NCBI GenBank assembly: GCA_964541155.1 | Contig: CAZIPC010000005.1 | Span: 124,001-188,000 of the forward strand | Source: UBA4416 sp964541155 | Lineage (GTDB): Bacteria; Bacteroidota; Bacteroidia; B-17B0; Aurantibacillaceae | Direction: 5' to 3' | Length of the DNA stretch: 64,000 nt | In this document: in pieces, positions 17,841 through 26,762 of the stretch | Numbering within the stretch: the stretch's first letter is position 1 | Layout: every line of letters starts with the position of its first letter | Notes under the pieces: generated by a model | What the model was told of the DNA's origin: nothing | What the model saw: only the letters and a program-made list of their open reading frames with translations | Database searches by the model: none | Program-made: the position numbers and the translations under genes

Positions 17841-19793
17841 GTGACTAAATTATCCGTCGTTATTGTCAATTATAATGTAAAGCACTTTATTGAACAGTGC
17901 TTGTTTTCTGTGCTTAAAGCTTCAGAAAACATTGCTTGTGAGGTATTTGTAGTTGATAATAATTCAGTTGATGGCTCGGTTACATTAATTAAAGATAAAT
18001 TTCCACAAGTACATTTAATTTGTAATAAATCTAATACAGGCTTTTCGGTTGCTAATAATCAAGCTTTAAGCATAGCTACTGGTCAGTATGTTTTACTATT
18101 AAATCCCGATACGGTAGTTCAAGAAGATACATTTACAAAAATTATATCTTTTATGGATGCTCATCCTGAAGCAGGAGGTTTAGGAGTGAAAATGCTTGAT
18201 GGGCAAGGAAATTATGCTCCTGAATCTAAAAGAGGACTACCGACACCAGAAGTTGCGTTTTATAAAATGTTTGGATTTGCTCGTTTGTTTCCAACATCTA
18301 AACGATTTGGTAAATACCATTTATCCTATCTTCCCGAAAATCAGTTAAGTGAAATTGATGTGATGAGTGGCGCATTTATGCTTATCCGAAAATCTGTTTT
18401 AGATAAAATTGGATTTTTAGATGAAACATTTTTTATGTACGGCGAAGACATTGATTTATCATATCGTATAAAACTAGCAGGATATAAAAATTATTATTTT
18501 CCAGACACTCAAATTATACACTATAAAGGAGAAAGTACCAAGCGAAGTAGTTTAAATTATGTGGTTATTTTTTATAAAGCCATGGCTATTTTTTCTAAAA
18601 AACATTTTAGTGGGTCAAATGCATTTTGGTTTAATGCTTTCATACATCTTGCTATATTTTTAAAAGCAAGTTTAGCTGTATTGTCAAGGTTTTTAAAAAC
18701 ATTTACAATTCCAGTTTTAGATTTTTTAGTATTAACCTTTGGTTTATTTTTTACTAAAAATGTGTATCAAATAAATTTTGGAATAGATGGAGCGATTTAT
18801 TCTGATAAAATATTACATATAGCTTTTCCATTATATTCATTAGCATGGATTGTTATGGTTTATTTTAACGGAGGCTACGATAAACCCATAAAATTATTAA
18901 AAATAGGGCGAGGTGTGCTATTAGGTACTGTATTTATTTTAATGGCATATTCTTTATTGCCAGAGTATTTAAGGTTTTCAAGAGCTTTAATTTTATTAGG
19001 AACGGCCTTTGCTTTAATTGCTTTTATTTTAACAAGAATATTATTTCATGTATTAAAACTTAAATCGTATACTTTAAGTAGCGCTAAAACTAAACGAATT
19101 GCTATTATTGGCGAGGAACAAGAATTTAATAGAGTAGCGTCTTTATTAAAACAAACACATGTTAATCCTAGCTTTGTTGGCTTTGTGAGTGCTGAAATAA
19201 ATGGAGTACATAATCCATTATACATAGGTAAGATAAACCAGATAGATGAGATTATAAAAGTGCATCAAATTAATGAAATTATTTTTTGTGCTAAAGATAT
19301 TAGCTCTCAATTCATTATTAATAATATGCTAACCCTTGTTTCAAGTGGCGTAGATTTTAAAATTGCTCCTCCCGAAAGCCTTTCTATTATTGGCAGTAAC
19401 GATGTGGATACGGCTGGTGATTTATATGTGATAGAAGTAAACAGTATCTCTAAATCTAATAACAAACGTAATAAGCGTTTATTAGATATAGGCATTAGCT
19501 TGTTAGCATTACTCTTAAGTCCTGTTTTATTATTTCTTCAAGATAAAAAAGAAAATTATTTTTTAAATTGTTTTAATGTGTTGTTTGGTTTTACTTCTTG
19601 GGTAGGATATGGTAATATAACAGATAAATCCTTACCAGAAATTAAGCGTTCTGTTTTGTCTCCTTCTATGTTCATAGAATCTACAATAGATGTAGATAAA
19701 ATAAAGTTAACTAATTTAAGGTATGCAAAAGATTATAGTTTAGAAAAAGATATTATTTTAATTTGGAAAGGCCTTCGTAAATTAGGAAATTAA
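17841..19793 (+). CDS. GT2 glycosyltransferase fused to a degenerate sugar-phosphate transferase scaffold
   Basis: A 650-aa membrane protein starting at GTG (LSVVIVNYNV follows at once). Residues 1-~235 are a GT-A family 2 domain of the rhamnosyltransferase/WbbL kind, with FVVDNNSVDGS, LLNPDTVV and MYGEDIDLSYR. From about residue 265 come several TM helices with YFNGGYDKP and LLPEYLRFSRALILLG, typical of the N-terminal half of polyprenyl-phosphate hexose-1-phosphate transferases. A Rossmann-like domain (KRIAIIGEEQEFNRV) follows, then KRLLDIGISLLALLLSPVL, the membrane helix of the bac_transf domain. The catalytic part after this helix (KFR...GPRP region) is absent, so only the GT2 activity is expected. 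A role in surface polysaccharide or glycan assembly is inferred. Confidence 0.88.
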   Translation: MTKLSVVIVNYNVKHFIEQCLFSVLKASENIACEVFVVDNNSVDGSVTLIKDKFPQVHLICNKSNTGFSVANNQALSIATGQYVLLLNPDTVVQEDTFTKIISFMDAHPEAGGLGVKMLDGQGNYAPESKRGLPTPEVAFYKMFGFARLFPTSKRFGKYHLSYLPENQLSEIDVMSGAFMLIRKSVLDKIGFLDETFFMYGEDIDLSYRIKLAGYKNYYFPDTQIIHYKGESTKRSSLNYVVIFYKAMAIFSKKHFSGSNAFWFNAFIHLAIFLKASLAVLSRFLKTFTIPVLDFLVLTFGLFFTKNVYQINFGIDGAIYSDKILHIAFPLYSLAWIVMVYFNGGYDKPIKLLKIGRGVLLGTVFILMAYSLLPEYLRFSRALILLGTAFALIAFILTRILFHVLKLKSYTLSSAKTKRIAIIGEEQEFNRVASLLKQTHVNPSFVGFVSAEINGVHNPLYIGKINQIDEIIKVHQINEIIFCAKDISSQFIINNMLTLVSSGVDFKIAPPESLSIIGSNDVDTAGDLYVIEVNSISKSNNKRNKRLLDIGISLLALLLSPVLLFLQDKKENYFLNCFNVLFGFTSWVGYGNITDKSLPEIKRSVLSPSMFIESTIDVDKIKLTNLRYAKDYSLEKDIILIWKGLRKLGN

Positions 19794-20765
19794 TTAAAAT
19801 CCTAAAACACTTCGTACTTGTTTAAGTTTTTCTTGAGCTATTTTTCTTGCTTTTTCTTCCCCTATCTGTAATTCTTTTTCTAGTAATGAGGTGTTGTTCA
19901 TGAACTCGTTATAGCGAGCTCTGGGTTTTTCAAATTTCGATAAAATAACTTCGTATAATGCGGTTTTAGCATGTCCATAACCATATCCACCTCTTAAATA
20001 ATTAGTTCTCATTTCTTCAATTTGAACTTGGGAAGCTAATAAGCGAAATAGTTTAAATACATTACAGGTATCTGGGTTTTTAGGGTCTTCTAAAGGGGTT
20101 GTATCGGTTACAATTGTTTTTATAACTTTTAGTAAATCTTTTTCTGGCAAAAACACATTAATAAAATTATTGTAAGATTTACTCATTTTTTGACCATCGG
20201 TTCCGGGTATGGTCATCATGTTTTCATCTATTTTTACTTGAGGTAAAACAAATATTTCTTTTTGATATTTATTATTAAAAGCAGATGCAATGTCTCGAGT
20301 AATTTCAAGATGTTGAATTTGATCTTTCCCAACCGGAACAAAATCAGCATCATATAAAATAATATCGGCAGCCATTAATACTGGATAAGTAAATAATCCT
20401 GAATTCACATCACTTAATCGGTTAGCTTTATCTTTAAAAGAATGAGAATTAGCCAACATGGGATATGGTGTAAAACAATTTAAATACCAGGTTAGTTCAC
20501 ATACTTCAGGAATTTTACTTTGACGGTACAATAAATTTTTTTGAGTGTCAAAATCAAAGGCTAACCAAGTTGCTGCAACAGAATTAACACTTTCAATTCT
20601 TGCACTTGCCTCTTTTTGAGAAATGAGAGAATGTAAATCGGCAATAAAAAAAAGAGATTCGTTATGAGATTGTTTACTCAGCTCTATTGCAGGTATAACT
20701 GCACCTAATATATTTCCTAGATGAGGGATGTTATTACTTGTTATTCCGGTTAAAATGCGTGACAT
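19794..20765 (-). CDS. trpS: Tryptophanyl-tRNA synthetase
   Basis: A 323-aa class I aminoacyl-tRNA synthetase that charges tRNA-Trp. The HIGH-like motif is PHLGN near residue 14 and the KMSKS loop is intact (GQKMSKSYNN, near 193). The start is placed at the ATG at 20765 because MSRILTGI is the normal TrpS N-terminus; the frame extends upstream into lpxA without homology. It lies 16 nt downstream of lpxA and is the last gene of the lpx operon. Its stop codon adjoins the convergent glycosyltransferase gene with no intergenic space. Confidence 0.96.
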   Translation of the reverse strand: MSRILTGITSNNIPHLGNILGAVIPAIELSKQSHNESLFFIADLHSLISQKEASARIESVNSVAATWLAFDFDTQKNLLYRQSKIPEVCELTWYLNCFTPYPMLANSHSFKDKANRLSDVNSGLFTYPVLMAADIILYDADFVPVGKDQIQHLEITRDIASAFNNKYQKEIFVLPQVKIDENMMTIPGTDGQKMSKSYNNFINVFLPEKDLLKVIKTIVTDTTPLEDPKNPDTCNVFKLFRLLASQVQIEEMRTNYLRGGYGYGHAKTALYEVILSKFEKPRARYNEFMNNTSLLEKELQIGEEKARKIAQEKLKQVRSVLGF

Positions 20766-20781
20766 AATTTTATTAATCGTA

Positions 20782-21555
20782 TTAAATTCCCTTAATAATT
20801 CCGTCTTTAGAGTTTCTGATAAATTGTACGATTTGATGCCTAATGTCAGTATCAGATATTTCTTGTTCAACCAATTCTAAAGCATTTGTTACGTTGTGAC
20901 CGCGAACAAAAATAAAACGGTAAATATCTTCAATTTGATTGATTGTTTCTTTTTCAAATCCTCTTCGTGATAGCCCAACTGTATTAACCCCAATATATTG
21001 CAGTGGATCACGAGCTACACGAATAAATGGAGGAACATTTTTACGAACTTTAGATGCTCCAGCAATAAAACTATGCATTCCTATTATTACAAATTGTTGT
21101 ATGGCTGCATATCCTTCTACAATTACATAATCTTCAATGGTTACATGCCCAGCTAATCCTACATAATTGGCCAAAATAACATTATTTCCAACAATACAAT
21201 CATGGGCAACATGGGCGTAGGCCATAATTAAACAATTATTTCCAACTGCTGTTAACATTCTATCAGAAGTACCTTTATGAATTGTAGCATATTCTCTAAT
21301 AATGGTATTATCACCAATAGTAGTAATGGCTTTTTCACCTTTGTATTTTAAATCTTGAGACACAACACCTACTAGTGCACCAGGAAAAATTTGACAGTTG
21401 GCTCCAATAGTTGTGTCAGGATAGATAATTGCATTTGGATGAATGTGTGTATTGTCTCCAATTACAACATCTTCATAAACTGTAGCAAAAGGCTCAATAG
21501 TAACATTGTTCCCTATTTTTGCTTTTGAACTAACATTTGCAAGTGGTGAAATCAT
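20782..21555 (-). CDS. lpxA: UDP-N-acetylglucosamine acyltransferase
   Basis: A 257-aa first enzyme of lipid A synthesis, acylating UDP-GlcNAc. A left-handed beta-helix is built from hexapeptide repeats (IGNNVTIEPFATVYEDVVIG and on). The catalytic His lies in MAYAHVAHDCIVG, and the C-terminus is helical with QFIRNSKDGIIKG. Length matches E. coli LpxA (262 aa). It lies 11 nt downstream of lpxC/fabZ and 16 nt upstream of trpS in a tight lipid A operon. Confidence 0.96.
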   Translation of the reverse strand: MISPLANVSSKAKIGNNVTIEPFATVYEDVVIGDNTHIHPNAIIYPDTTIGANCQIFPGALVGVVSQDLKYKGEKAITTIGDNTIIREYATIHKGTSDRMLTAVGNNCLIMAYAHVAHDCIVGNNVILANYVGLAGHVTIEDYVIVEGYAAIQQFVIIGMHSFIAGASKVRKNVPPFIRVARDPLQYIGVNTVGLSRRGFEKETINQIEDIYRFIFVRGHNVTNALELVEQEISDTDIRHQIVQFIRNSKDGIIKGI

Positions 21556-21566
21556 ATTTTTGTGAT

Positions 21567-22979
21567 TTAAGCTTTTACTTCGTTTCCTTTTACTTTAACA
21601 ATTTGTGCCATCATTTCACCTTCCATTACAGGTTTATTATTTACGTATGCCACACCACGCATATGGCAAATTCCTCTTCTAATTGGTGTTACTAAACTCA
21701 AACTAAATACTACGGTATCTCCGGGTATTACTTTTTGTTTAAATTTCACCCCATCAATTTTCATGAAATAAGTAAGGTAATTTTCTGGATCAGGCACCGT
21801 TTTTAAAACTAACACACCGCCACATTGAGCCATTGCTTCAATTAATAAAACCCCTGGCATTACAGGATTATCGGGAAAATGTCCTTTAAAAAATTCTTCA
21901 TTTAAAGTTACATTTTTTACACCAATAACATGTTGATCAGAAATTTCCATAATCTTATCTACTAACAACATAGGCTGGCGATGAGGTAAAAGATTCATAA
22001 TATCCATGATGTTAAGCACTGGAGGCTTATTCATGTCTATTTTAGGATAATCTTTTTCTGCTTTTTGAATTTTAGCTAATGCTTTAAGTTTCTTAGCAAA
22101 ATCAACATTTCCAGCATGTCCAGGACGAGCAGCTAATACATGAATTTTTAATGGTTTACCAACTAAGGCTAAATCACCAACAATATCAAGTAATTTATGA
22201 CGAGCAGGTTCGTTAAAAAAGCGCAGCTTTGTATTATTTAAAACGCCTTTTCCTTTTACTTCAACATCTGGTTTATTAAATACTTTTCGTAAATGATTTA
22301 ATTTTTCTTCTGGTAAATCACTATCAACTAAAACAATGGCATTATCCATATCCCCACCTTTTATAAGATTGTGAGCAAGTAAGGCTTCTAATTCTCTTAA
22401 AAATACAAATGTACGACATGGAGAAATTTGCTCTTTAAATTCATTAATATTATACATGCTTGCATGTTGAGTGCCTAAAACTTCGCTACCGTAATCTACC
22501 ATAACGGTTATTCTAAATTCATCTTGAGGAACGGCTAACATTTCTACCTTTTTGATAGGGTCTTCGTATGTTAAATTTTCTGTTAGCTCAAAGTAATCAC
22601 GGTCTGCGGCTTGCTCTACAATTCCTGCTGTTTCTAAAACTTCAATAAAATTTAACGAACTGCCATCCATTATTGGCATCTCAGGGCCAGTTACTTGTAT
22701 TAAACAATTGTCTATTCCCATACCTACAAGTGCTGCTAAAACATGTTCTGTAGTATGAACTCGTGCGCCATTTTTTTCTAATGTTGTGCCTCGAGAGGTG
22801 TCTACTACTAAATCGCAGTCAGCGTCAATAATAGGTTGTCCTTCTAAATCTGTTCTTTGAAATTTATACCAATGATTTTCCTCAGCTGGATTAAAAGTTA
22901 AGGTAACAGGTACCCCTGTGTGTAATCCTTTACCGGTAATAGAAACTGCTTTTTGGATGGTTCTTTGTTTATCAGCCAT
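21567..22979 (-). CDS. lpxC/fabZ: Bifunctional UDP-3-O-acyl-GlcNAc deacetylase / 3-hydroxyacyl-ACP dehydratase (LpxC-FabZ)
   Basis: A 470-aa fusion characteristic of Bacteroidota. Residues 1-~300 are LpxC, the zinc deacetylase that commits UDP-GlcNAc to lipid A. Ligands are visible in TTEHVLAAL (His) and in PARHKLLDIVGDLALVG (His, Asp). Residues ~320-470 are FabZ, with LLPHRQPMLLVDKI and GHFPDNPVMPGVLLIEAMAQ carrying the catalytic His and Glu. The fusion couples lipid A and fatty-acid flux. It sits between lpxD and lpxA with gaps of 63 and 11 nt. Length and domain order are normal for the family. Confidence 0.97.
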   Translation of the reverse strand: MADKQRTIQKAVSITGKGLHTGVPVTLTFNPAEENHWYKFQRTDLEGQPIIDADCDLVVDTSRGTTLEKNGARVHTTEHVLAALVGMGIDNCLIQVTGPEMPIMDGSSLNFIEVLETAGIVEQAADRDYFELTENLTYEDPIKKVEMLAVPQDEFRITVMVDYGSEVLGTQHASMYNINEFKEQISPCRTFVFLRELEALLAHNLIKGGDMDNAIVLVDSDLPEEKLNHLRKVFNKPDVEVKGKGVLNNTKLRFFNEPARHKLLDIVGDLALVGKPLKIHVLAARPGHAGNVDFAKKLKALAKIQKAEKDYPKIDMNKPPVLNIMDIMNLLPHRQPMLLVDKIMEISDQHVIGVKNVTLNEEFFKGHFPDNPVMPGVLLIEAMAQCGGVLVLKTVPDPENYLTYFMKIDGVKFKQKVIPGDTVVFSLSLVTPIRRGICHMRGVAYVNNKPVMEGEMMAQIVKVKGNEVKA

Positions 22980-23042
22980 AATTTTAGTGTTGCAATTAGT
23001 AATGTATTCGTGGTACTAATTGTTTTAGTTTAAATCAATTAA

Positions 23043-24071
23043 TTATTCAATTTTTTTCTCAATATCTTTTATTCTATCGTTTAGTTTAGGAAGATTTCTA
23101 AACAATACGTAGCTTCTTCTAAAATCTCCTAATGAAAAAGCAGGAGATCCTTGTACAATTTCATTTTCTTTTTCTATGGATGAACCAACTCCTGCTTGTC
23201 CTGCAATTTTAACGCCATCTGCAATGCGTATATGTCCGGCAATTCCAACTTGTGCCGCAATCATACAGTTTTTACCAACTTTTGTTGATCCTGCCACACC
23301 TGATAGTCCTGCAATAACTGTATTTTCTCCAACTTCCACATTATGTGCAATTTGAACTAAATTATCTAATTTGACTCCTTTTCTTAAAATTGTAGAACCT
23401 AATGTAGCTCTATCTATCGAGCAATTTGACCCAATTTCAATGTTATCTTCAATAATTACATTTCCTATTTGTGGTACTTTTGCAAACTCTTTGCCATCTT
23501 GTGGCGCAAAGCCAAAGCCATCGCTACCAATAATTGTACCTGCATGTACTGTAACGTTATTACCTATTTTGCATTCGTGGTAAATTTTTACTCCCGAAAA
23601 AAGAGTGGTATTATCTCCAATAGTGCAATTATCTCCGATATAAACATGAGGATAAATTTTTGTGTTGTTGCCAATGGTTACATTTTTACCTATGTATGCA
23701 AACGCACCAATGTAGCAATCCACTCCATGTTTTGCGTTTTCGCTAATAAAACTAGGTTGTTCGATACCAATTTTATTACCTTTAAATTGGTTATACATTT
23801 CTAGTAAGGTGGCAAAACTCGCATATGAATCTTCAACACGAATAAGCGTACATGTTGATTTAATTGGTTTATCTAAAACTAAGCTGTTGTTTACAATAAC
23901 AATTGAGGCATTAGTTTCGTAGATATAGTTGGTATATTTTGGATTTGCTAAAAATGATAAGGTACCAGGTATCCCCTCTTCAATTTTTGAAAGGTTTGAA
24001 ACCGCTGCGTTTTCATTCCCTTCTACTGTTCCGCCTAATAAGGCTGCTATTTGAGCTGCAGAAAATTCCAT
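23043..24071 (-). CDS. lpxD: UDP-3-O-(3-hydroxyacyl)glucosamine N-acyltransferase
   Basis: A 342-aa third lipid A enzyme. The N-terminal uridine-binding domain (EGNENAAVSNLSKIEEG) precedes a hexapeptide-repeat beta-helix. The catalytic His region is VQIAHNVEVG, and the C-terminal helix region is NLPKLNDRIKDIEKKIE. It heads the minus-strand operon lpxD-lpxC/fabZ-lpxA-trpS. A well-formed promoter (TTG-N19-TATATTTG) ends 4 nt before the ATG, so the mRNA probably begins at the start codon or just before it. Confidence 0.96.
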   Translation of the reverse strand: MEFSAAQIAALLGGTVEGNENAAVSNLSKIEEGIPGTLSFLANPKYTNYIYETNASIVIVNNSLVLDKPIKSTCTLIRVEDSYASFATLLEMYNQFKGNKIGIEQPSFISENAKHGVDCYIGAFAYIGKNVTIGNNTKIYPHVYIGDNCTIGDNTTLFSGVKIYHECKIGNNVTVHAGTIIGSDGFGFAPQDGKEFAKVPQIGNVIIEDNIEIGSNCSIDRATLGSTILRKGVKLDNLVQIAHNVEVGENTVIAGLSGVAGSTKVGKNCMIAAQVGIAGHIRIADGVKIAGQAGVGSSIEKENEIVQGSPAFSLGDFRRSYVLFRNLPKLNDRIKDIEKKIE

Positions 24072-24075
24072 CTCT

Positions 24076-24105
24076 CAAATATACAGTTTTTATCTAAAAC
24101 ATCAA
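24076..24105 (-). promoter_or_regulatory. Promoter of the lpxD operon
   Basis: The minus strand reads TTG (24105-24103), a 19-nt spacer, then TATATTTG (24083-24076), matching the Bacteroidota -33/-7 consensus. The -7 box ends 4 nt upstream of the lpxD ATG, predicting a leaderless or nearly leaderless transcript. Confidence 0.7.
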
Positions 24106-24115
24106 GATTACTGAA

Positions 24116-24808
24116 CTAAGCTTTTTTGTAATATTTTGAGTCAAATTCTTTAATAATCAAATCATGTTTTCTGATAGATGCTTTTAGCCATTCTATATAA
24201 ACAGTTTCTTTTTCTTCAGTATTTAATCCATAGTTAGGAAGTTCTTTTCTAATACGAGAACTTAAGTGATACATACATAAAGCCGCACAAACGCTTATAT
24301 TAAAACTTTCTGTAAAACCATACATGGGTAGTTTAACAAATTCATCAGCTTCGTCTTCTACGTCTTTTGTAATACCAGTTAATTCTGTTCCAAAAACTAA
24401 GGCAAATGGTTTAGAAATGTTTAATTCATCTAAAGAAACACTGTTTTTATGAAGTGATGTGGCTACTATTTTATATCCTTTTTCTTTTAAATCAGATAAA
24501 CAAGTTTTTGTATTATTTTCATTATTTTGATATCTGTTTAATGTTAGCCATTGTGTAGAACCCATAGAAACATCTTCGCTAATTTTATATTTATTTCTAT
24601 TTTCAATAAAATTGGTGGTTTGAATACCAAAAATATCAGCACTTCTGAGTACAGCACTAAAATTATGCGTTTGATAAACATCTTCTAAAACCAATTGCAT
24701 GTGGTTAGTTCTCTCTCTTAAAACATCTTGCAATCGTCCTCTACGACGTTCACTCACAAAACCTTCTAAATACTCGGTTAAGGCTTTTTTATAGGCTAAA
24801 TCAGACAT
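24116..24808 (-). CDS. trmH: tRNA (guanosine-18-2'-O)-methyltransferase, TrmH-type SPOUT enzyme
   Basis: A 230-aa SPOUT-class 2'-O-methyltransferase. The family motifs are visible: motif 1 with HNFSAVLRSADIFG (Asn and catalytic Arg) near residue 48, motif 2 with ALVFGTELTGIT near 138, and motif 3 with YGFTESFNISVCAAL near 163. The N-terminal RRGRLQDVLRERTNHMQLVLEDV favours TrmH (tRNA G18) over the RlmB group. It has its own promoter, divergent from that of the RluB gene. It ends 45 nt upstream of the lpxD start. Confidence 0.9.
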   Translation of the reverse strand: MSDLAYKKALTEYLEGFVSERRRGRLQDVLRERTNHMQLVLEDVYQTHNFSAVLRSADIFGIQTTNFIENRNKYKISEDVSMGSTQWLTLNRYQNNENNTKTCLSDLKEKGYKIVATSLHKNSVSLDELNISKPFALVFGTELTGITKDVEDEADEFVKLPMYGFTESFNISVCAALCMYHLSSRIRKELPNYGLNTEEKETVYIEWLKASIRKHDLIIKEFDSKYYKKA

Positions 24809-24812
24809 CTTG

Positions 24813-24843
24813 CAAAGATAGGTTTTTTATGTATTTATGCCAA
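24813..24843 (-). promoter_or_regulatory. Promoter of trmH
   Basis: The minus strand reads TTG (24843-24841), a 20-nt spacer and TATCTTTG (24820-24813). The -7 box ends 4 nt before the trmH ATG at 24808, again the leaderless geometry. Confidence 0.7.
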
Positions 24844-24894
24844 TTTGTATCATACTATTATCTAATTACTAAGTACTTATCCCTAAATTATGCG

Positions 24895-24902
24895 TACATT
24901 TG
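24895..24902 (+). promoter_or_regulatory. -7 promoter element of the RluB gene (TACATTTG)
   Basis: TACATTTG matches TAnnTTTG and lies 15 nt before the ATG at 24918. An in-frame TTG at 24900 overlaps this box and so is rejected as a start. No clear -33 element. Confidence 0.5.
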
Positions 24903-24917
24903 CAAAAAAATACAATA

Positions 24918-26336
24918 ATGAGTAGAGATAATCAAGGGCCTAGAAAAACGTTTTCTAAAGGAGGCTCGTCAGATTTTAATAAGAGAAAATCTTTTTCAAG
25001 TTCCGATAAATCTAAACGCCCTTTTAGTTCTTCTGGCTCGTCGTTTAAAAAACGAGATGGAGATTCTACAGAAAAGCGTTCATATACTAAAAGAGAAGAT
25101 AGTTCAGAGAGACCTAAAAGAAGTTTTGGTGATTCGGAAACAAAATCGTTTTCAGGAGAGAGAAGATCATTCGGTAAACGTCAAGATGGAAGTTTCAAAT
25201 CCAAATCAGCAGGTGGTTATAATAGAGGCGAAAAACGTTCATATTCAAAACGTGAGGTTAGTAGTGAAGATAGACCACGCAGAAGTTATGGGGATGTAGA
25301 ACGTAAACCATTTGTGAAAAGTGAAGATGGCAAATATGAAAGCAGCATTCCTAGAAGAAGTTATGGAGATGCAGAAAAACGTTCATATACAAAACGAGAG
25401 GTTAGCAGTGAAGATAGACCACGCAGAAGTTATGGGGATGTAGAACGTAAACCATATGTGAAAAGAGAAAGTGGCAAATATGAAACTGAGAGACCTAGAA
25501 AATCTTTTGGAGAGAAAAAAGAGTATGATAAACCATATGAACCCAGATTATCAAAATCTGAAAGGGTAGTTGAAAAATCTAAAAAAGCAGGGCCTTCTAA
25601 AACTTCTACTCAAAAAAATGTGAGTGATGATGCCGTGCGTTTAAATCGTTATGTGGCAAATGCAGGCATTTGTTCTCGAAGAGAGGCTGATGTTTTAATT
25701 GCTACAGGAGTAGTTACCGTTAATGGCAAAATAATTACAGAAATGGGATACAAAGTAAATCCTACAGATGTAGTTACTTATGGAGGTGTGCCCATTAAAA
25801 ATGAAGTTAAAAAATATTTAATTTTAAATAAGCCTAAGGATTACATTACTACGATGGACGATCCAGAAGAACGTAAAACAGTAATGGAATTAATTCGTAA
25901 AGCTTGTAAAGAAAGATTGTACCCAGTTGGTAGATTAGATAGAAATACTACGGGATTACTATTATTTACAAACGACGGAGATTTAACGGCAAAATTAACG
26001 CATCCAAAATTTAATGTTAGAAAAGTGTATCATGTTGTTTTAGATAAACGAATTACTTCTGAAGACTTCAGGACTTTAGCTGAAGGCGTTGAGTTATCTG
26101 ATGGTCCAATTAAACCAGATGCAATAGAATATGTTGGCGAAGGAAAATCTGAGCTAGGAGTAGAAATTCACAGTGGTCGAAATCGTATTGTACGACGTAT
26201 GTTTGAGCATTTAGGTTATGAAGTTGTGAAATTAGATAGAGTAGCATTTGCTGGATTAACCAAAAAAGATTTACCACGTGCTAAGTTTCGTTTCTTAACT
26301 CCAAAAGAAATTGATTTCTTGAAAATGTTAGGGTAA
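24918..26336 (+). CDS. rluB: Pseudouridine synthase, RluB/RsuA family, with long disordered N-terminal tail
   Basis: A 472-aa protein. About 235 N-terminal residues are low-complexity, rich in Arg, Ser, Lys, Asp, with tandem RRSYGD(V/A)E units. An S4 RNA-binding domain follows (VRLNRYVANAGICSRREAD), then the catalytic RsuA/RluB domain with GRLDRNTTGLLLFTNDGDL holding the essential Asp. The C-terminal signature GRNRIVRRMFEHLGYEVVKLDR completes it. It modifies rRNA uridines, most likely in 23S rRNA; RsuA and RluE remain alternatives. The start is taken after the -7 box. Long charged tails on RluB are common in Bacteroidota. A terminator lies 22 nt after the stop. Confidence 0.9.
   Translation: MSRDNQGPRKTFSKGGSSDFNKRKSFSSSDKSKRPFSSSGSSFKKRDGDSTEKRSYTKREDSSERPKRSFGDSETKSFSGERRSFGKRQDGSFKSKSAGGYNRGEKRSYSKREVSSEDRPRRSYGDVERKPFVKSEDGKYESSIPRRSYGDAEKRSYTKREVSSEDRPRRSYGDVERKPYVKRESGKYETERPRKSFGEKKEYDKPYEPRLSKSERVVEKSKKAGPSKTSTQKNVSDDAVRLNRYVANAGICSRREADVLIATGVVTVNGKIITEMGYKVNPTDVVTYGGVPIKNEVKKYLILNKPKDYITTMDDPEERKTVMELIRKACKERLYPVGRLDRNTTGLLLFTNDGDLTAKLTHPKFNVRKVYHVVLDKRITSEDFRTLAEGVELSDGPIKPDAIEYVGEGKSELGVEIHSGRNRIVRRMFEHLGYEVVKLDRVAFAGLTKKDLPRAKFRFLTPKEIDFLKMLG
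25230..25488 (+). repeat. Imperfect direct repeat in the RluB-tail coding sequence
   Basis: A segment of about 115 bp starting at 25230 recurs at 25374 (offset 144 bp) with only a few substitutions, including an identical run over CAGAAGTTATGGGGATGTAG. It encodes the duplicated tail module with REVSSEDRPRRSYGDVERKP. The offset is a multiple of three, so the frame is kept. Confidence 0.8.
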
Positions 26337-26358
26337 AAATTGAAATTAATTATATGAT

Positions 26359-26391
26359 AAAAAGAGATGTACAATTTGCACGTCTCTTTTT
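26359..26391 (+). terminator. Terminator after the RluB gene
   Basis: A 12-bp stem (AAAAAGAGATGT / ACGTCTCTTTTT, with one G-T pair) has a short AT-rich loop and a T7 run. It lies 22 nt after the stop and just before the ArsC-like gene. Confidence 0.8.
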
Positions 26392-26405
26392 TTATACATA
26401 AAAGT

Positions 26406-26762
26406 ATGAATAAAATATATTATCTCTCAAGTTGTGATACTTGTAAAAAAATAATTAAAGATTTAAAATTAAAAGAACATAATTTTTTGTTTCAAGACAT
26501 CAAATCAGAAAGTATTACAGAGTTACAGTTAGATGAAATGAAAAAAATAGCAGGGAGCTATGAGTCTTTATTTAGTAAAATAGCCCGAAAGTATAAAGAA
26601 ATTAAGCTTTCTGGGAAAGTATTGACGGAATTAGATTATAAAAATTATATTTTAAATGAATATACTTTTTTAAAGCGCCCGGTTATTTTTATTGGAAATA
26701 AATTATTTATAGGTAATTCAAAAACTACAATTGATTTAGCTAAACAAGAATTAGAAAATTAA
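26406..26762 (+). CDS. ArsC/Spx-family thioredoxin-fold protein
   Basis: A 118-aa protein of the ArsC/Spx/YffB superfamily. The redox site is SSCDTCKKIIKDL near residue 10 (CxxC, as in Spx-like members). The C-terminal region has LKRPVIFIGNKLFIG, matching the RPhh pattern. The start is the ATG at 26406, since the upstream in-frame extension runs through the preceding terminator. Whether it reduces arsenate, acts as an Spx-like regulator or handles glutathione adducts is not decidable; no ars genes are near. Its 3' end overlaps the convergent glycosyltransferase gene by 12 nt. Confidence 0.85.
   Translation: MNKIYYLSSCDTCKKIIKDLKLKEHNFLFQDIKSESITELQLDEMKKIAGSYESLFSKIARKYKEIKLSGKVLTELDYKNYILNEYTFLKRPVIFIGNKLFIGNSKTTIDLAKQELEN

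Noticed and set aside
21567..22979. LpxC and FabZ joined in one frame, which could look like a novel fusion or a sequencing error
   Set aside because: This fusion is well known and general in Bacteroidota; both active sites are intact.
23469..23804. Long open frame opposite lpxD, and similar frames opposite the adhesin, ftsH and hmgA genes
   Set aside because: They lie wholly within clearly coding genes on the other strand, have biased composition typical of antisense frames and match no family.
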